DNA of 64,000 nt from Mucilaginibacter limnophilus (GCF_004005815.1 NZ_SACK01000001.1:62001-126000), one strand, 5' to 3'. Counted from the first letter of the stretch, positions 1 to 8,131 are shown. The notes: a model not told the origin generated them from the sequence alone. Translations and numbers: made by a program.

Positions 1-1
1 C

Positions 2-109
2 GCGGTAAATAATGCATTAAATCCCTGGTACAAACAACGCGATATGCCCGAAGCGCCAAAGCAATCATTCAGAGAATGGTATAATGATAACCGCAAAAAA
101 AAGAATTAA
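2..109 (+). CDS. lutB: LutB-like lactate utilisation iron-sulfur protein, C-terminal end only
   Basis: Only the last 35 codons lie in the window, ending at the TAA just before lutC. The visible tail contains PKQSFREWY followed by a lysine-rich end, which is the usual C-terminus of LutB/YkgF-type proteins. Those proteins oxidise L-lactate to pyruvate together with LutA and LutC, and carry two 4Fe-4S clusters. The clusters would lie upstream and cannot be seen here. The stop codon abuts the start of the next gene, so the two are translationally coupled in one operon. The identification rests on this short tail plus the lutC neighbour. Confidence 0.6.
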   Translation, partial: AVNNALNPWYKQRDMPEAPKQSFREWYNDNRKKKN

Positions 110-715
110 ATGAGTAGCAGGGATCAGATTTTAAGCAGAGTTAAAGCTAATAAACCACCACAAGTTAAGCTACCTGATGTTGCTGTATTTGAACAGGGCG
201 AGGATGGTGCTGCAGAAAAATTTACCGAGATACTGAACGCAATAGGCGGTGGCGTATATTATGTTGATGATTATCAGGAACTACTATCAATACTAAGAGA
301 CAATTATCCTGATCATGGGCGCATCTATAGTCCTATACCTGATGTAAAAGCGCTTACAGATTGTGTTGCCATAGAAGGGTCATCAGGCCACCAGTTTGCT
401 GATGTTGAATGGGCTGTAATAAAAGGGCATTTCGGCGTAGCGGAAAACGGCGCGATTTGGATCACCGGCGATTTGATGGAGTACCGCTCGCTGCCTTTTA
501 TTTGCCAGCGCCTTGCTATCATTATAAAACAAAACGATATACTGCCCACCATGCACGACGCCTATCGCCGTATAGGCGATAGCACCTACAGCTACGGAGC
601 ATTTATTGCAGGCCCCTCAAAAACCGCAGATATTGAACAATCGCTGGTACTTGGTGCGCACGGGCCAAAAGGCATGGCTGTATTTATTATGAAAGATGAT
701 AGCGTTTATTCTTAA
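110..715 (+). CDS. lutC: LutC/YkgG family lactate utilisation protein (LUD domain)
   Basis: This 201-residue protein begins MSSRDQILSRVK, the normal N-terminal helix of LutC, and consists almost wholly of one LUD (DUF162) domain. The conserved core is visible around residues 100-150: GVAENGAIWITG, then RSLPFICQRLAIII and the C-terminal GPSKTADIEQSLVLGAHGP motif. LutC is part of the cytoplasmic LutABC complex that oxidises L-lactate to pyruvate. The ATG directly follows the stop of the upstream LutB-like frame with no gap, supporting co-translation. Length fits the family. No terminator hairpin is obvious downstream. LutA would be expected upstream, outside the window. Confidence 0.88.
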   Translation: MSSRDQILSRVKANKPPQVKLPDVAVFEQGEDGAAEKFTEILNAIGGGVYYVDDYQELLSILRDNYPDHGRIYSPIPDVKALTDCVAIEGSSGHQFADVEWAVIKGHFGVAENGAIWITGDLMEYRSLPFICQRLAIIIKQNDILPTMHDAYRRIGDSTYSYGAFIAGPSKTADIEQSLVLGAHGPKGMAVFIMKDDSVYS

Positions 716-801
716 CTTAACTGTGGACTAAACATAATTAATCGTTATAACGAGGGTTAAAAATAATATTTACTTTCGCGAAGCAATAATTGCATCCCGA
801 C

Positions 802-2412
802 ATGAAAAAGATTACTGAGCAAAACGCTGCGGCAAATACGCTCATTTTAATTGCCATAACTTTTGTTGTACGCCTTTTGTTAGCCGCTTATACAGGTTTA
901 GGTATCGGCGAGTCATATTATTTCAGGGGCGCTCTTACCCTCGAGTGGAGCTATTTTGATCAGCCGCCATTATTTTTTTGGCTTAGCTGGGCGAGTATAA
1001 AAGTGTTCGGGCTCACAACTTTTGCGCTGCGTTTTCCGGCGGTATTACTGTTTGCAGGTACCAGCTGGTTTTTGTTTTTGCTAACGCGGAAGTTATTTAA
1101 TGCCGCAGCAGGCTTTTGGGCGGTTGTGGTAATGAACCTTAGCGCCTTGTTTACCGTCTCTGTAGCATTTTGGTTTCAGCCTGATGCGCCGCTTATGTTT
1201 TTTTGGATGGCTGCTGCTTACTACATAGCACAAGTGATGGGTGTAAGTAAAGGTGATAGTACTGTCGCTAAAAATGCGTATGGTAAATGGATACTCATTG
1301 GCGTACTCATGGGCTTTGCTACTTTGAGTAAATACCATGTTTTGTTTCTATTTGCGGGTGTGTTTTTGTATGTTATCGCTAATAAAGATCAGCGACATTG
1401 GTTGCGCCACCCGGGGCCGTACCTTGCGGTAATTATAACGCTTATACTGGCTTTCCCGGTCATCTGGTGGAATGCTCATAATAATTGGGCATCATTTGTA
1501 TTCCAAGGCTCAAGAGCCGGCGGTGGCACAAAGTTTAGCCTGCATCCCGACTGGTTTCTGCGCAGTATAGGTGGGCAGGCCTTGTGGATGCTGCCTTGGA
1601 TATGGGTACCTCTGGTGGTACAATTTGCCAAATCATTTAAGCTACGAAATAGCTCGCTGCCATACAGTTTTGTGTTTTGGACGGCTGTTTTACCCATTGT
1701 GTTCTTTACAGTTGTAACCCTTTGGGCCGACCTGCAATATCACTTTCACTGGCAGGCGCCGGGTTACATGATGCTGTTTATGCCGTTAGGGTTTGCTATT
1801 GATCAACAGCTTGGCGGCGAGTTTAAAAAGCAACGTTCAATCCGCCGTTGGATACGTTTTTCAACCTGTTTTACGGTGATCACTATAGGTGTGCTTAGTC
1901 TGCATATGGTAACGGGTTTCTGGCAAAGTTATGGGCCGAAGTGGATAGTAAGCCAGCATGGTGATGTTGATGACCCTACCATACAAGGCATTGATTATGA
2001 AGACATCAATGCCCGCTTTGAAAAAGAGAGCTGGTTAAAAAACAAAAATATCTTTGTAGGAAGCACCCGCTGGTGGCTAACAGGTAAAGCCGACTGGGCA
2101 CTGAAAGGCCGTAAGGATGTAGTATGCTTTAGTCCAGACCCTCGTAACATGGCTTTCCTTGTTGACCCGAATAAACTTCTAGGCAAGGACGCTATCATGA
2201 TTGTACAGCGAGACCCAGCCAGTGTTGAACGTGATGTAAAACCATTTTTCGATACGGTTACACCGTTACACGATATAGCCATTATACGTAACGGTGTGGA
2301 TGAATTGCATCTACAAGTATATTACTGCAAAAACTTTCATCAATCGGTTATAGATCGTATGGATATGCCGCTGTTCAGGCAGCTGAAAGGCCTGCCGCCG
2401 TTTGGTAATTAG
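802..2412 (+). CDS. ArnT/PMT-like membrane glycosyltransferase (GT39/GT83 type)
   Basis: This is a polytopic membrane protein of 536 residues if translation starts at the ATG at 802; a TTG four codons upstream is also open. The first loop contains GIGESYYF and then YFDQPPLFFWLSW, the pattern of the polyprenyl-phosphate-sugar dependent PMT_2 superfamily, where acidic residues in loop 1 are catalytic. About nine to ten hydrophobic segments follow up to residue 380, then a soluble C-terminal domain. Such enzymes transfer a sugar from a lipid carrier to lipid A, protein or polysaccharide on the periplasmic side. The acceptor cannot be told from the sequence. A TACTTTCG box lies at 771-778. The stop codon overlaps the convergent M50-TPR gene stop (shared TTAG at 2409-2412). 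Confidence 0.8.
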   Translation: MKKITEQNAAANTLILIAITFVVRLLLAAYTGLGIGESYYFRGALTLEWSYFDQPPLFFWLSWASIKVFGLTTFALRFPAVLLFAGTSWFLFLLTRKLFNAAAGFWAVVVMNLSALFTVSVAFWFQPDAPLMFFWMAAAYYIAQVMGVSKGDSTVAKNAYGKWILIGVLMGFATLSKYHVLFLFAGVFLYVIANKDQRHWLRHPGPYLAVIITLILAFPVIWWNAHNNWASFVFQGSRAGGGTKFSLHPDWFLRSIGGQALWMLPWIWVPLVVQFAKSFKLRNSSLPYSFVFWTAVLPIVFFTVVTLWADLQYHFHWQAPGYMMLFMPLGFAIDQQLGGEFKKQRSIRRWIRFSTCFTVITIGVLSLHMVTGFWQSYGPKWIVSQHGDVDDPTIQGIDYEDINARFEKESWLKNKNIFVGSTRWWLTGKADWALKGRKDVVCFSPDPRNMAFLVDPNKLLGKDAIMIVQRDPASVERDVKPFFDTVTPLHDIAIIRNGVDELHLQVYYCKNFHQSVIDRMDMPLFRQLKGLPPFGN

Positions 2413-3563
2413 TAACTGCTATCAGGAAAATCTAAATTTATTGTGTTATCAATTTCGCGTGCTTTGTCAAGCTGTTTTTTTGCTTCCAATGTATCGCCTG
2501 TTTTGATATAGTACAATCCAAGTGCTTTGTAAGCGTAAGAATACATTGTGTCCATACTGATAGACTTTTCAATCAGTGCTTTGCCTTCATCTAACTGATT
2601 TTGAAGTATTTTGCAGTAGCCAAGTATTGCATAAGCCGACCAAAAATCAGGTTGTATGTCAATTGCGAATTTTAAATATTTTTCTGCCTCTTTATATCTG
2701 TTTGTCTCAGTGTATTCAAGTCCTACATTATTTAAACAAATAACATTTGTAGGGTCATACTTTAGGCATAGTTCGTAATTTTCAATGGCAAATTGCTTGT
2801 TTTGAAGCATCGAATTAACATACCCCAATGTTGCGTAATCTGTTGGCTTTAATGTGAAATGTGATGCAATTACATTAAGATGATTTTTTGCCTTATTGAA
2901 TTCTTTATCCCAAAGTAGCACTTGTACAAGTAACCTGTGGTATTCAACATAATCAGGAGCGGATTTTAATACAATTTTTATATTAGCTATAGCATCCTTA
3001 TAGTTATTGTTTGCTATTAGTTCTGGTATCTCTTTTAAAACCGATAGCTTATTTTTAAGCTTTAAAGCTAAAAGTATATTTTCACCATCATTGTAATACT
3101 CACATTCATTATTTGTTGGCGATGATTGAAATAGGCTGGTTATCATAGCTAGAATAGAGTAACCTATTAATACCAGGCTAAATAATTTGGATAATCCATG
3201 CAGATCATAATTAAAGACAAACCATGCTATTATACAAGCTAACAGTAAACTACTTATTGAACCTGCAATTAATATAATAATCCACTTAATATAATTTGTT
3301 TCCTGTTTGCTACTGCAGCACAATCCTTTATTTGACATTATCGGAAAAGAAAATTTAAAATATATTGTCAACTTTCCAATCCTGATTTTTGGTCCGTTCG
3401 AATCACTGTATGATCCTACGTAAATGTCAATAGTATCAGGCTTTGTTAAAATAAAATAAGCTACAGCATGTCCTAATTCATGCGTTAGCACAATAAAAGG
3501 GGCTGCGACAAAAAATAATATGCAAAGTATTAAAACGTATAATATAGTGATAAGGATTTCCAC
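2409..3563 (-). CDS. M50-type membrane zinc protease with C-terminal TPR repeats
   Basis: The 384-residue protein starts at GTG; an in-frame TGA lies just upstream and the next Met is internal. Residues 4-24 form a membrane segment running into HELGH at 28-32, the HExxH zinc site of M50 proteases. Two more membrane segments lie around 93-118 and 122-146. A YNDGENILLAL stretch (Asp159) sits where M50 proteins place their third zinc ligand. From about 185 to the end there are five or six tetratricopeptide repeats, probably soluble. The product is likely an inner-membrane protease whose TPR region recruits a substrate or partner. The full NxxPxxPLDG motif of site-2 proteases is not present, so it is a divergent member. 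It converges with the glycosyltransferase gene. Confidence 0.75.
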   Translation of the reverse strand: MEILITILYVLILCILFFVAAPFIVLTHELGHAVAYFILTKPDTIDIYVGSYSDSNGPKIRIGKLTIYFKFSFPIMSNKGLCCSSKQETNYIKWIIILIAGSISSLLLACIIAWFVFNYDLHGLSKLFSLVLIGYSILAMITSLFQSSPTNNECEYYNDGENILLALKLKNKLSVLKEIPELIANNNYKDAIANIKIVLKSAPDYVEYHRLLVQVLLWDKEFNKAKNHLNVIASHFTLKPTDYATLGYVNSMLQNKQFAIENYELCLKYDPTNVICLNNVGLEYTETNRYKEAEKYLKFAIDIQPDFWSAYAILGYCKILQNQLDEGKALIEKSISMDTMYSYAYKALGLYYIKTGDTLEAKKQLDKAREIDNTINLDFPDSSY

Positions 3564-3589
3564 GACTAAATATACTCATTTCATTCTGT

Positions 3590-3713
3590 TCAAAAAAACA
3601 ACTGTTCGGCTTTCAGCTTCTTCTGTACGTCTTGCTTATAATTACGGCCAATGGGAAGTTCATGCCCGTTGACCTCAAGGCTGTAGGCATAAAAACGCGT
3701 CGATTTTTATAAG
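3590..3713 (-). pseudogene. Remnant of a LytTR-type response regulator, C-terminal fragment
   Basis: On the minus strand a frame ending at the stop at 3590 reads FYAYSLEVNGHELPIGRNYK followed by QDVQKKLK. This resembles the last strands and helix of a LytTR DNA-binding domain (consensus like VNGxxIPIGRSYK). Upstream in this frame there is a stop at about 3711-3713 and no start. A neighbouring frame reads YSYQHQDDCILIKIDAF, suggesting a frameshift before the sequence loses coding character. No REC domain is present. I infer a decayed gene end, not an active regulator. The M50 gene starts 26 bp beyond its stop. Confidence 0.45.
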
Positions 3714-3728
3714 GATACAATCATCCTG

Positions 3729-3971
3729 ATGCTGGTAGCTGTAAGCCTTGCATGAGGCCTTGCGCAAGATCAGCAAGTAAGTTCAACAAATTCTCCAGCT
3801 TCAAAAGGACACTGGGTAGTTGAAAGCAATAAGAAAAGGCCCAAAATAAAGATTTTTAAATTTTATACCGAACAAAACGAACTGCTGTACCAGGAAACCG
3901 TGCGCGGAAAAATTGATGTAAGCCATAAAAAAGTACAGAACACACTTAACAAGTATTTGCTGTTATGGTAA
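3729..3971 (+). pseudogene. Small secreted protein interrupted by an in-frame TGA
   Basis: One plus-strand frame reads MLVAVSLA, then a TGA at 3753-3755, then GLAQDQQVSS and continues open for 72 codons to TAA at 3969. Before the stop, in the same frame, is KDTIIL, so the full stretch looks like a classic signal peptide ending in LAQDQ. The downstream part (KIKIFKFYTEQNELLYQE... VSHKKVQNTLNKYLLLW) has the biased codon use and composition of a real protein, with no further frameshift. The family is unknown to me. The stop falls inside the signal peptide, so the protein would not be made as written. A full Met-Lys-rich start is also missing. The antisense 63-codon frame in the same place is a shadow. 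The rest of 3564-4101 shows nothing else I can name. Confidence 0.5.
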
Positions 3972-4101
3972 ACCAAAAAAGCTTTACAGCCGATAAAGAA
4001 CTTGTAGCCATCTGCCTTGTAACAACTTGCAACAATAAACAAAAAAATTGCCAATGCCTCGTGTAACCGGGGGCTTATTGTTTTATAAAAACTTTTACAT
4101 C

Positions 4102-5700
4102 TTACTGCTTTGCCTGAAACACGTGCACACCATAAGCAGGCATATCAAAGCTTACTGAATTATTATTTATTTTAATATCAGCTTTATAAATCAAGCTATT
4201 TAATTCTTTGCTATTAATTAGTGTGTTTTGCGTATTAACTATAATGCTTTGTTTCTCAGCTGATAAATTAACAGCTACCAGTACCGCTTCATCTTTATCA
4301 TACCTTAAAAAGGTAACTACCTGTTTGCTGTTGTTTGGCAAGGTTTGGTACTTGCCGTTTGCAAGTGCGCTATGTGTTCTTCTTAAGCCGATAACAGTTT
4401 TATAAAAATTCCACAGCGAGCTCGGGTTGTTCTTTTGCTCTTGGTACGATACGCCGTCATTGGGTTTCATGTTCCTGTCTGTCCACCAGGGGCCGGTATC
4501 TTTATACCACAGGGCCATGCCTTTGCCGGTTTCACCTTCGTACCATTCAAACGCTTCGCGCAGAGGAATGCCGTTAGCGTCTGTCGGGCCGTACACTCCG
4601 TCGGGCTTATCACCGCTGAACATGCCTATTTCCTGCCCGTAATAAATTGAGGTGATACCGCCAATAAGAATATTAAGCGCGGCGCCGACTTTCTCTTTAG
4701 CCACATCCTTCTTCACTATTTGCGCAAAGCGAGGCATATCATGATTTTCAATAAATACTATCTGCTGCCGCTCTGCTGGAGTAAGGCGGTACATCGAGTC
4801 GGCCATGGCAGTAATTTCATCACGCTTAAAATTTCGTATCGCAAATGCCAGCCTGAAGTTAAATACACGGTCAACGTTGGCATCGGTCATATAATTTATT
4901 CCGAATGATGCCCAGTTAGCTTGTTCGGCAACAAAGGAAAGTTTCGGATTAACTGCTTTAAGGCGGGTTAACAGCGGTTTGCAGAACGATTTGAATAACC
5001 CTGGAAGTTGTGGTTTCAGGTCAAGCGTATCCATGGCATGGTCAAGCCTGAAGCCGTCAACGCCGTCGTCAAACTTACCGTCATTATTTGGGTCGGCGAA
5101 GTATTTAAACAGCTCATAATTATATTCGAGCACTTTAGGGCTTTTCAAATTAACTGTTGTGATGTTTTGATACACGCCGTCAAAACCTTTCAGGCCGTTC
5201 AGCCCAAAAACTATAGTTGATGGCTTGGTTTGCGCCGAATCATCATACAAAATGTAGTCGCTGTATTTTGAACCCGGATGCTTGTATGAGTCTTTATACC
5301 ATTCGTGCTCTTGGGTTACGTACTGCGTTTCCATGTCTATGTAAAGCTTCATGCCGCGGCTGTGAACATCTTTCACCAGTGCAAGGTAATCTGCAGTAGT
5401 ACCAAATTCCGGGTCGATCTTTTTAAAATCGCTGGCAAAGTAATTATGATGATAAACTGACTCATATAAAGGCAGCAGCAATATTGAGGTAACGCCCAGG
5501 TCCTGCAGGTAATCAAGTTTATCGCGTAAACCTTTGAGGTCGCCGTTCGGGTCGCCATTACTGTCATAAAAGCTGCGCTGGCAAACATGGTAAATTACTT
5601 CGCCATTGTGCTGCAACGCTTTCTTTTCTGTACTGCAGGCCTGCAGCAACATTAATATCATGGCAAGTGCAACTGAAGCTGCTAAAAATCGCTTAATCAT
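4102..5700 (-). CDS. GH13 alpha-amylase family lipoprotein
   Basis: The chosen ATG gives a 532-residue protein with a lipoprotein signal ending at LLQAC (Cys22), so it is probably anchored in the outer membrane. The GH13 barrel is clear: GFRLDHA with nucleophile Asp220, FVAEQ with acid/base Glu259, and IENHDMPR with the transition-state Asp321. GITSIYYGQEIGM follows, then a C-terminal beta domain. The family hydrolyses or rearranges alpha-glucans such as starch and maltodextrin; exact specificity is not visible. The gene is isolated, with no susCD or other amylase gene adjacent. An upstream start at 5757 would add 19 residues before the signal peptide and is less likely. It is divergent from the small gene at 5882. 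Confidence 0.88.
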   Translation of the reverse strand: MIKRFLAASVALAMILMLLQACSTEKKALQHNGEVIYHVCQRSFYDSNGDPNGDLKGLRDKLDYLQDLGVTSILLLPLYESVYHHNYFASDFKKIDPEFGTTADYLALVKDVHSRGMKLYIDMETQYVTQEHEWYKDSYKHPGSKYSDYILYDDSAQTKPSTIVFGLNGLKGFDGVYQNITTVNLKSPKVLEYNYELFKYFADPNNDGKFDDGVDGFRLDHAMDTLDLKPQLPGLFKSFCKPLLTRLKAVNPKLSFVAEQANWASFGINYMTDANVDRVFNFRLAFAIRNFKRDEITAMADSMYRLTPAERQQIVFIENHDMPRFAQIVKKDVAKEKVGAALNILIGGITSIYYGQEIGMFSGDKPDGVYGPTDANGIPLREAFEWYEGETGKGMALWYKDTGPWWTDRNMKPNDGVSYQEQKNNPSSLWNFYKTVIGLRRTHSALANGKYQTLPNNSKQVVTFLRYDKDEAVLVAVNLSAEKQSIIVNTQNTLINSKELNSLIYKADIKINNNSVSFDMPAYGVHVFQAKQ

Positions 5701-5881
5701 CAAGGTACAATTGGATACGCTAAATAAGGCAGCAAAAGGTTTAATAAAAATGTGCAAATTGGCTTTTATGCGGCGTATATTATGCTGATGCGTATATCTG
5801 TCGCAAATACACCCTGTAAATGGCCATTTCGCACTTTGTACTTACGACTGCTGTTTACAAATTTTACTAAATTTATAAACC

Positions 5882-6289
5882 ATGGAAACCAAACAGTTCG
5901 AGTTTAAAGAAGACATTCAAACAGTATGTGTTGAAGCCGATTTTCCAAACGGCATTAAAGACGCTTATTATACATTAGAGGAAAGGGCCGGCCGCATTAA
6001 AAAGCGCCATGTGTATGGCGTAAGTGAGATGATAAACGGCAAGTTGCGTTACAAGGCATGTGCCGAAGCTTTAGAACCCGGCGAGGCACAAAAACTTGGA
6101 CTGAAAGAGTACCTCATCCCTAAAGGAAGTTATATGTACACTGTATTTCAATGGCAGGGTAACGAGCATCAGATAGGGAACATATTTGCCGAACTTTTGC
6201 AGCAACCAGGTGTAAAATCGGGCAGTATTGGCATTGAATTTTACCAGGAAAAAATGGAAGATGTATGGCTGATGGTGCAACTGGCATAA
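5882..6289 (+). CDS. Unrecognised 135-residue cytoplasmic protein, possibly GyrI-like fold
   Basis: This soluble protein has no signal peptide or membrane segment. It begins METKQFEFKED and has an even mix of charged residues. The order of segments (a strand-like start, KGSYMYTVFQW in the middle, and a final acidic/aromatic EFYQEKMEDVWLMVQLA strand) is reminiscent of GyrI-like or effector-binding domains, but I cannot assign it firmly. It has its own ATG at 5882 and ends in a strong bidirectional terminator. It is divergent from the GH13 gene and convergent with ompA, so it is probably monocistronic. Confidence 0.6.
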   Translation: METKQFEFKEDIQTVCVEADFPNGIKDAYYTLEERAGRIKKRHVYGVSEMINGKLRYKACAEALEPGEAQKLGLKEYLIPKGSYMYTVFQWQGNEHQIGNIFAELLQQPGVKSGSIGIEFYQEKMEDVWLMVQLA

Positions 6290-6328
6290 CAAAAGAGGCC
6301 ACCCAAACGGCGGCCTCTTTTGTTATGC
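6284..6328. terminator. Bidirectional terminator hairpin
   Basis: A perfect 17-bp inverted repeat (GCATAACAAAAGAGGCC and its complement) closes an 11-nt loop. AAAAG/CTTTT tracts lie within the arms, so a T-rich tail is produced on either strand. It lies between the convergent genes ending at 6289 and 6339 and overlaps the last codons of the first. Confidence 0.85.
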
Positions 6329-6338
6329 TAATTTGCAA

Positions 6339-6869
6339 TTACTGCTTTTTGATCTCAACACGACGGTTTTTGGCGCGGCTGGCTTCGTCGGTATTGCTGT
6401 TTAGCGGCTTGGTTTCGCCGTAGCCTTGTACGGTTAAATTGTCGCCGTTTATGCCGCTGTTAACCAGGTAAGTTTTTACCGAGTTGGCACGTTCAACAGA
6501 CAGTTCCATATTGTGCTGCGCGCTGCCTTCGGCTGAGGAGTGACCGCCCAATACAAACTTAACCGACAGGTCTTTCTTCATCTCAGCCACAGCCTTGTCA
6601 AGCAGCGGGTACGAGTCGGTTTTCAATATGCCCGAGTTAAACTCAAATTGTATGTTGCTGAAGTTATAATTTGGCGGAGCAGGTGCCGGTGGCGGCGGTG
6701 CCGGTTTTTCTTCGGCCGGTTTTGACGGCGGCGGAGGTGGCGGCGTTTGTTTTACTACCGGTTTTGGCGGCGGCGGGGCAGCCACAGCTTTTTTCGCTTT
6801 GCACGATGGCAACGCAGCTACAGCGGCGGCTAAGGCCAGCGGAACAAGAAATGCTTTTACAAATTTCAT
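6339..6869 (-). CDS. OmpA-family outer-membrane lipoprotein with proline-rich linker
   Basis: The 176-residue protein has a lipoprotein signal ending ALPSC (Cys23). Residues 30-68 form a linker of repeated PPPP and KPAEEKP blocks, long enough to span part of the periplasm. Residues 70-176 are an OmpA C-terminal peptidoglycan-binding domain: FEFNSGILK, GGHSSAEGS, LSVERANSV, GYGETKP and the closing AKNRRVEI. It should tether the outer membrane to the cell wall. The Asp that usually follows GH in the second motif (GHTDxxG) is replaced by Ser-Ser, a change seen in some Pal-like proteins. The upstream region carries two perfect palindromes and a repeat array. It is convergent with the gene at 5882. 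Confidence 0.88.
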   Translation of the reverse strand: MKFVKAFLVPLALAAAVAALPSCKAKKAVAAPPPPKPVVKQTPPPPPPSKPAEEKPAPPPPAPAPPNYNFSNIQFEFNSGILKTDSYPLLDKAVAEMKKDLSVKFVLGGHSSAEGSAQHNMELSVERANSVKTYLVNSGINGDNLTVQGYGETKPLNSNTDEASRAKNRRVEIKKQ

Positions 6870-6910
6870 AAACTGTTAAAATTTTTAGGGTTGAAAATAA
6901 AAAAACGCAC

Positions 6911-6924
6911 ATAACCGCGGTTAT
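6911..6924. promoter_or_regulatory. Perfect 14-bp palindrome upstream of ompA
   Basis: ATAACCGCGGTTAT is its own reverse complement and ends 42 bp before the ompA start codon. A dimeric regulator site is the simple reading. It is followed on the far side by a second palindrome and a repeat array. Confidence 0.4.
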
Positions 6925-6972
6925 ATTGCCGTTTCTTGCCGAAAGATAATCATTTTAAGCGAAATAGCAGGG

Positions 6973-7061
6973 TGTTGACGTCAACAGAGTAAACACCGTC
7001 AACACCCGTCAACACGGTCAACACCGTCAACACCAGTCAACACCAGTCAACACTGTCACAG
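6973..7061. repeat. Array of GTCAACAC units led by a 14-bp palindrome
   Basis: TGTTGACGTCAACA (6973-6986) is a perfect palindrome. Its right half then recurs as GTCAACAC at 6998, 7008, 7017, 7026, 7036 and 7046, with a degenerate GTCACAG at 7055 and a degenerate TAAACACC before the first. The period is 9-10 bp, close to one helical turn, so all copies face one side of the DNA. The array lies between the ompA start (6869) and the end of the next minus-strand gene (7086). It could be an operator array for cooperative binding or a simple tandem expansion. Units are too short for CRISPR, and no replication initiator gene is nearby. Confidence 0.75.
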
Positions 7062-7085
7062 TTATGGCACCATCTTCAAAAAACT

Positions 7086-7691
7086 TCAAGACGGTGAATG
7101 CTTTTTAATTTGCTTATCATGCACGCCGGAAAACAAAACAACCATGCATATAGCGCCGATAGTAGCGTATAACATATCCGATTGTGTATCCCAAACATAA
7201 CCTTGTGTGCCTAAAAATGAATCGCCAGATGAACCGCTGAGTATTGACACCAGCCACTCGATAAACTCATAAGCTACGCTAATACTCATACATATGCAAA
7301 CGGTAATAAAAGCCAGCCAGCCCCGCTTTTGCACCACTTGGTTTTGCAGCAGAAGCTCGCGCGCAATAAACGCCGGTACAAAGCCTTGCGCAAAGTGACC
7401 AACTTTATCATAATTGTTGCGCGATTGGTGAAACGCTTCCTTTATCCAGTTAAAAGCAGGTACCTCAGCATAAGTATAATGCCCGCCAATAATCAAAATA
7501 TAGCAATGCACCAATATCATCACGTAAGTAAAATAACTAAACTTAAACCTGTTATAGGTGATTAACAGCACTATAAAACCAACTATAGCGGGCGATACTT
7601 CAAGTATCCAGGTGAAATAATCATGAGGATTTATTGCTGATGCAACAAGGCCGGCAATAAAAAGTATGATCAGGATAAGGTGTTTGTTCAT
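7086..7691 (-). CDS. YjdF/DUF2238-type inner-membrane protein
   Basis: This 201-residue protein has about six hydrophobic segments. Family marks are the IIGGHYTYAEVP block after the third helix, the NNYDKVGHFAQGFVPA block, and YEFIEWL followed later by YVWDTQSDMLYATIGA. These conserved His, Glu and Asp residues in membrane helices are typical of DUF2238, whose function is not established. The gene has its own ATG and no close partner in the same direction, since the upstream minus-strand operon ends in a strong terminator. Confidence 0.75.
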   Translation of the reverse strand: MNKHLILIILFIAGLVASAINPHDYFTWILEVSPAIVGFIVLLITYNRFKFSYFTYVMILVHCYILIIGGHYTYAEVPAFNWIKEAFHQSRNNYDKVGHFAQGFVPAFIARELLLQNQVVQKRGWLAFITVCICMSISVAYEFIEWLVSILSGSSGDSFLGTQGYVWDTQSDMLYATIGAICMVVLFSGVHDKQIKKHSPS

Positions 7692-7753
7692 ACCTGAAGA
7701 TATAAGTTTAAATAGATATGCGTTATTAAAACATTTTTTTTAAAATAAAGAGC

Positions 7754-7786
7754 AAAAAAAAGCGGCAAACATCGGTTTACCGCTTT
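7754..7786 (-). terminator. Rho-independent terminator of the 8665-7810 operon
   Basis: Read on the minus strand, AAAGCGGTAAAC, a CGAT loop and GTTTGCCGCTTT form a 12-bp stem with one mismatch. A run of T residues follows immediately. It lies 24 bp past the stop of the last gene of the operon. Confidence 0.8.
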
Positions 7787-7809
7787 AATAAATAACTTTT
7801 AAGGGCTAT

Positions 7810-8130
7810 TTAACGTGTTCTTTTAGGGTTGTAAGCAATAAGATACACAAGTTCGCTGCTTGGTATGTTGCGAGGGTTAAGTTGTTTTTCAATACCGGTT
7901 TTGGCCTGTATTAGTTTTTCTTTTACAACACGGCCAAGTTCCGACAGCATCTCGGGTAACGCCTTAACAGACAGTAACGGCATATATTTTTTTTCCATCA
8001 ATACTTTCTCATCGGCAGTAGTTAAGCTTAATTCCCATAAATCGTCGGTTTTAAATCCGTATTCTTTGGCGCAATTGCCCAAATCATACATGTAAACTTT
8101 TGCCTGGTACTCTAATGTTTTATTGTCCAT
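7810..8130 (-). CDS. Unrecognised 106-residue protein, last gene of a three-gene operon
   Basis: The start at 8130 (MDNKTLEYQAKVYMYDLG) lies one base past the stop of the 44-codon gene before it, indicating translational coupling. An upstream in-frame Met would overlap that gene and is less likely. The protein is soluble, rich in Lys, Leu and Glu, largely helical by composition, and ends in a basic NPKRTR tail. I do not recognise the family. It is followed by a strong terminator. Confidence 0.6.
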   Translation of the reverse strand: MDNKTLEYQAKVYMYDLGNCAKEYGFKTDDLWELSLTTADEKVLMEKKYMPLLSVKALPEMLSELGRVVKEKLIQAKTGIEKQLNPRNIPSSELVYLIAYNPKRTR

Positions 8131-8131
8131 A

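Noticed and set aside
790..801. TTG start for the glycosyltransferase at 790
   Set aside because: An ATG at 802 in the same frame is more likely and gives a normal N-terminus.
3863..4054. 63-codon minus-strand frame
   Set aside because: Antisense to the better-supported small secreted protein remnant. Its hydrophobic composition is the mirror of a Lys/Glu-rich sense frame.
6973..7061. CRISPR array or plasmid-type iteron origin
   Set aside because: Units are 9-10 bp with no spacers, and there is no cas or replication initiator gene nearby.
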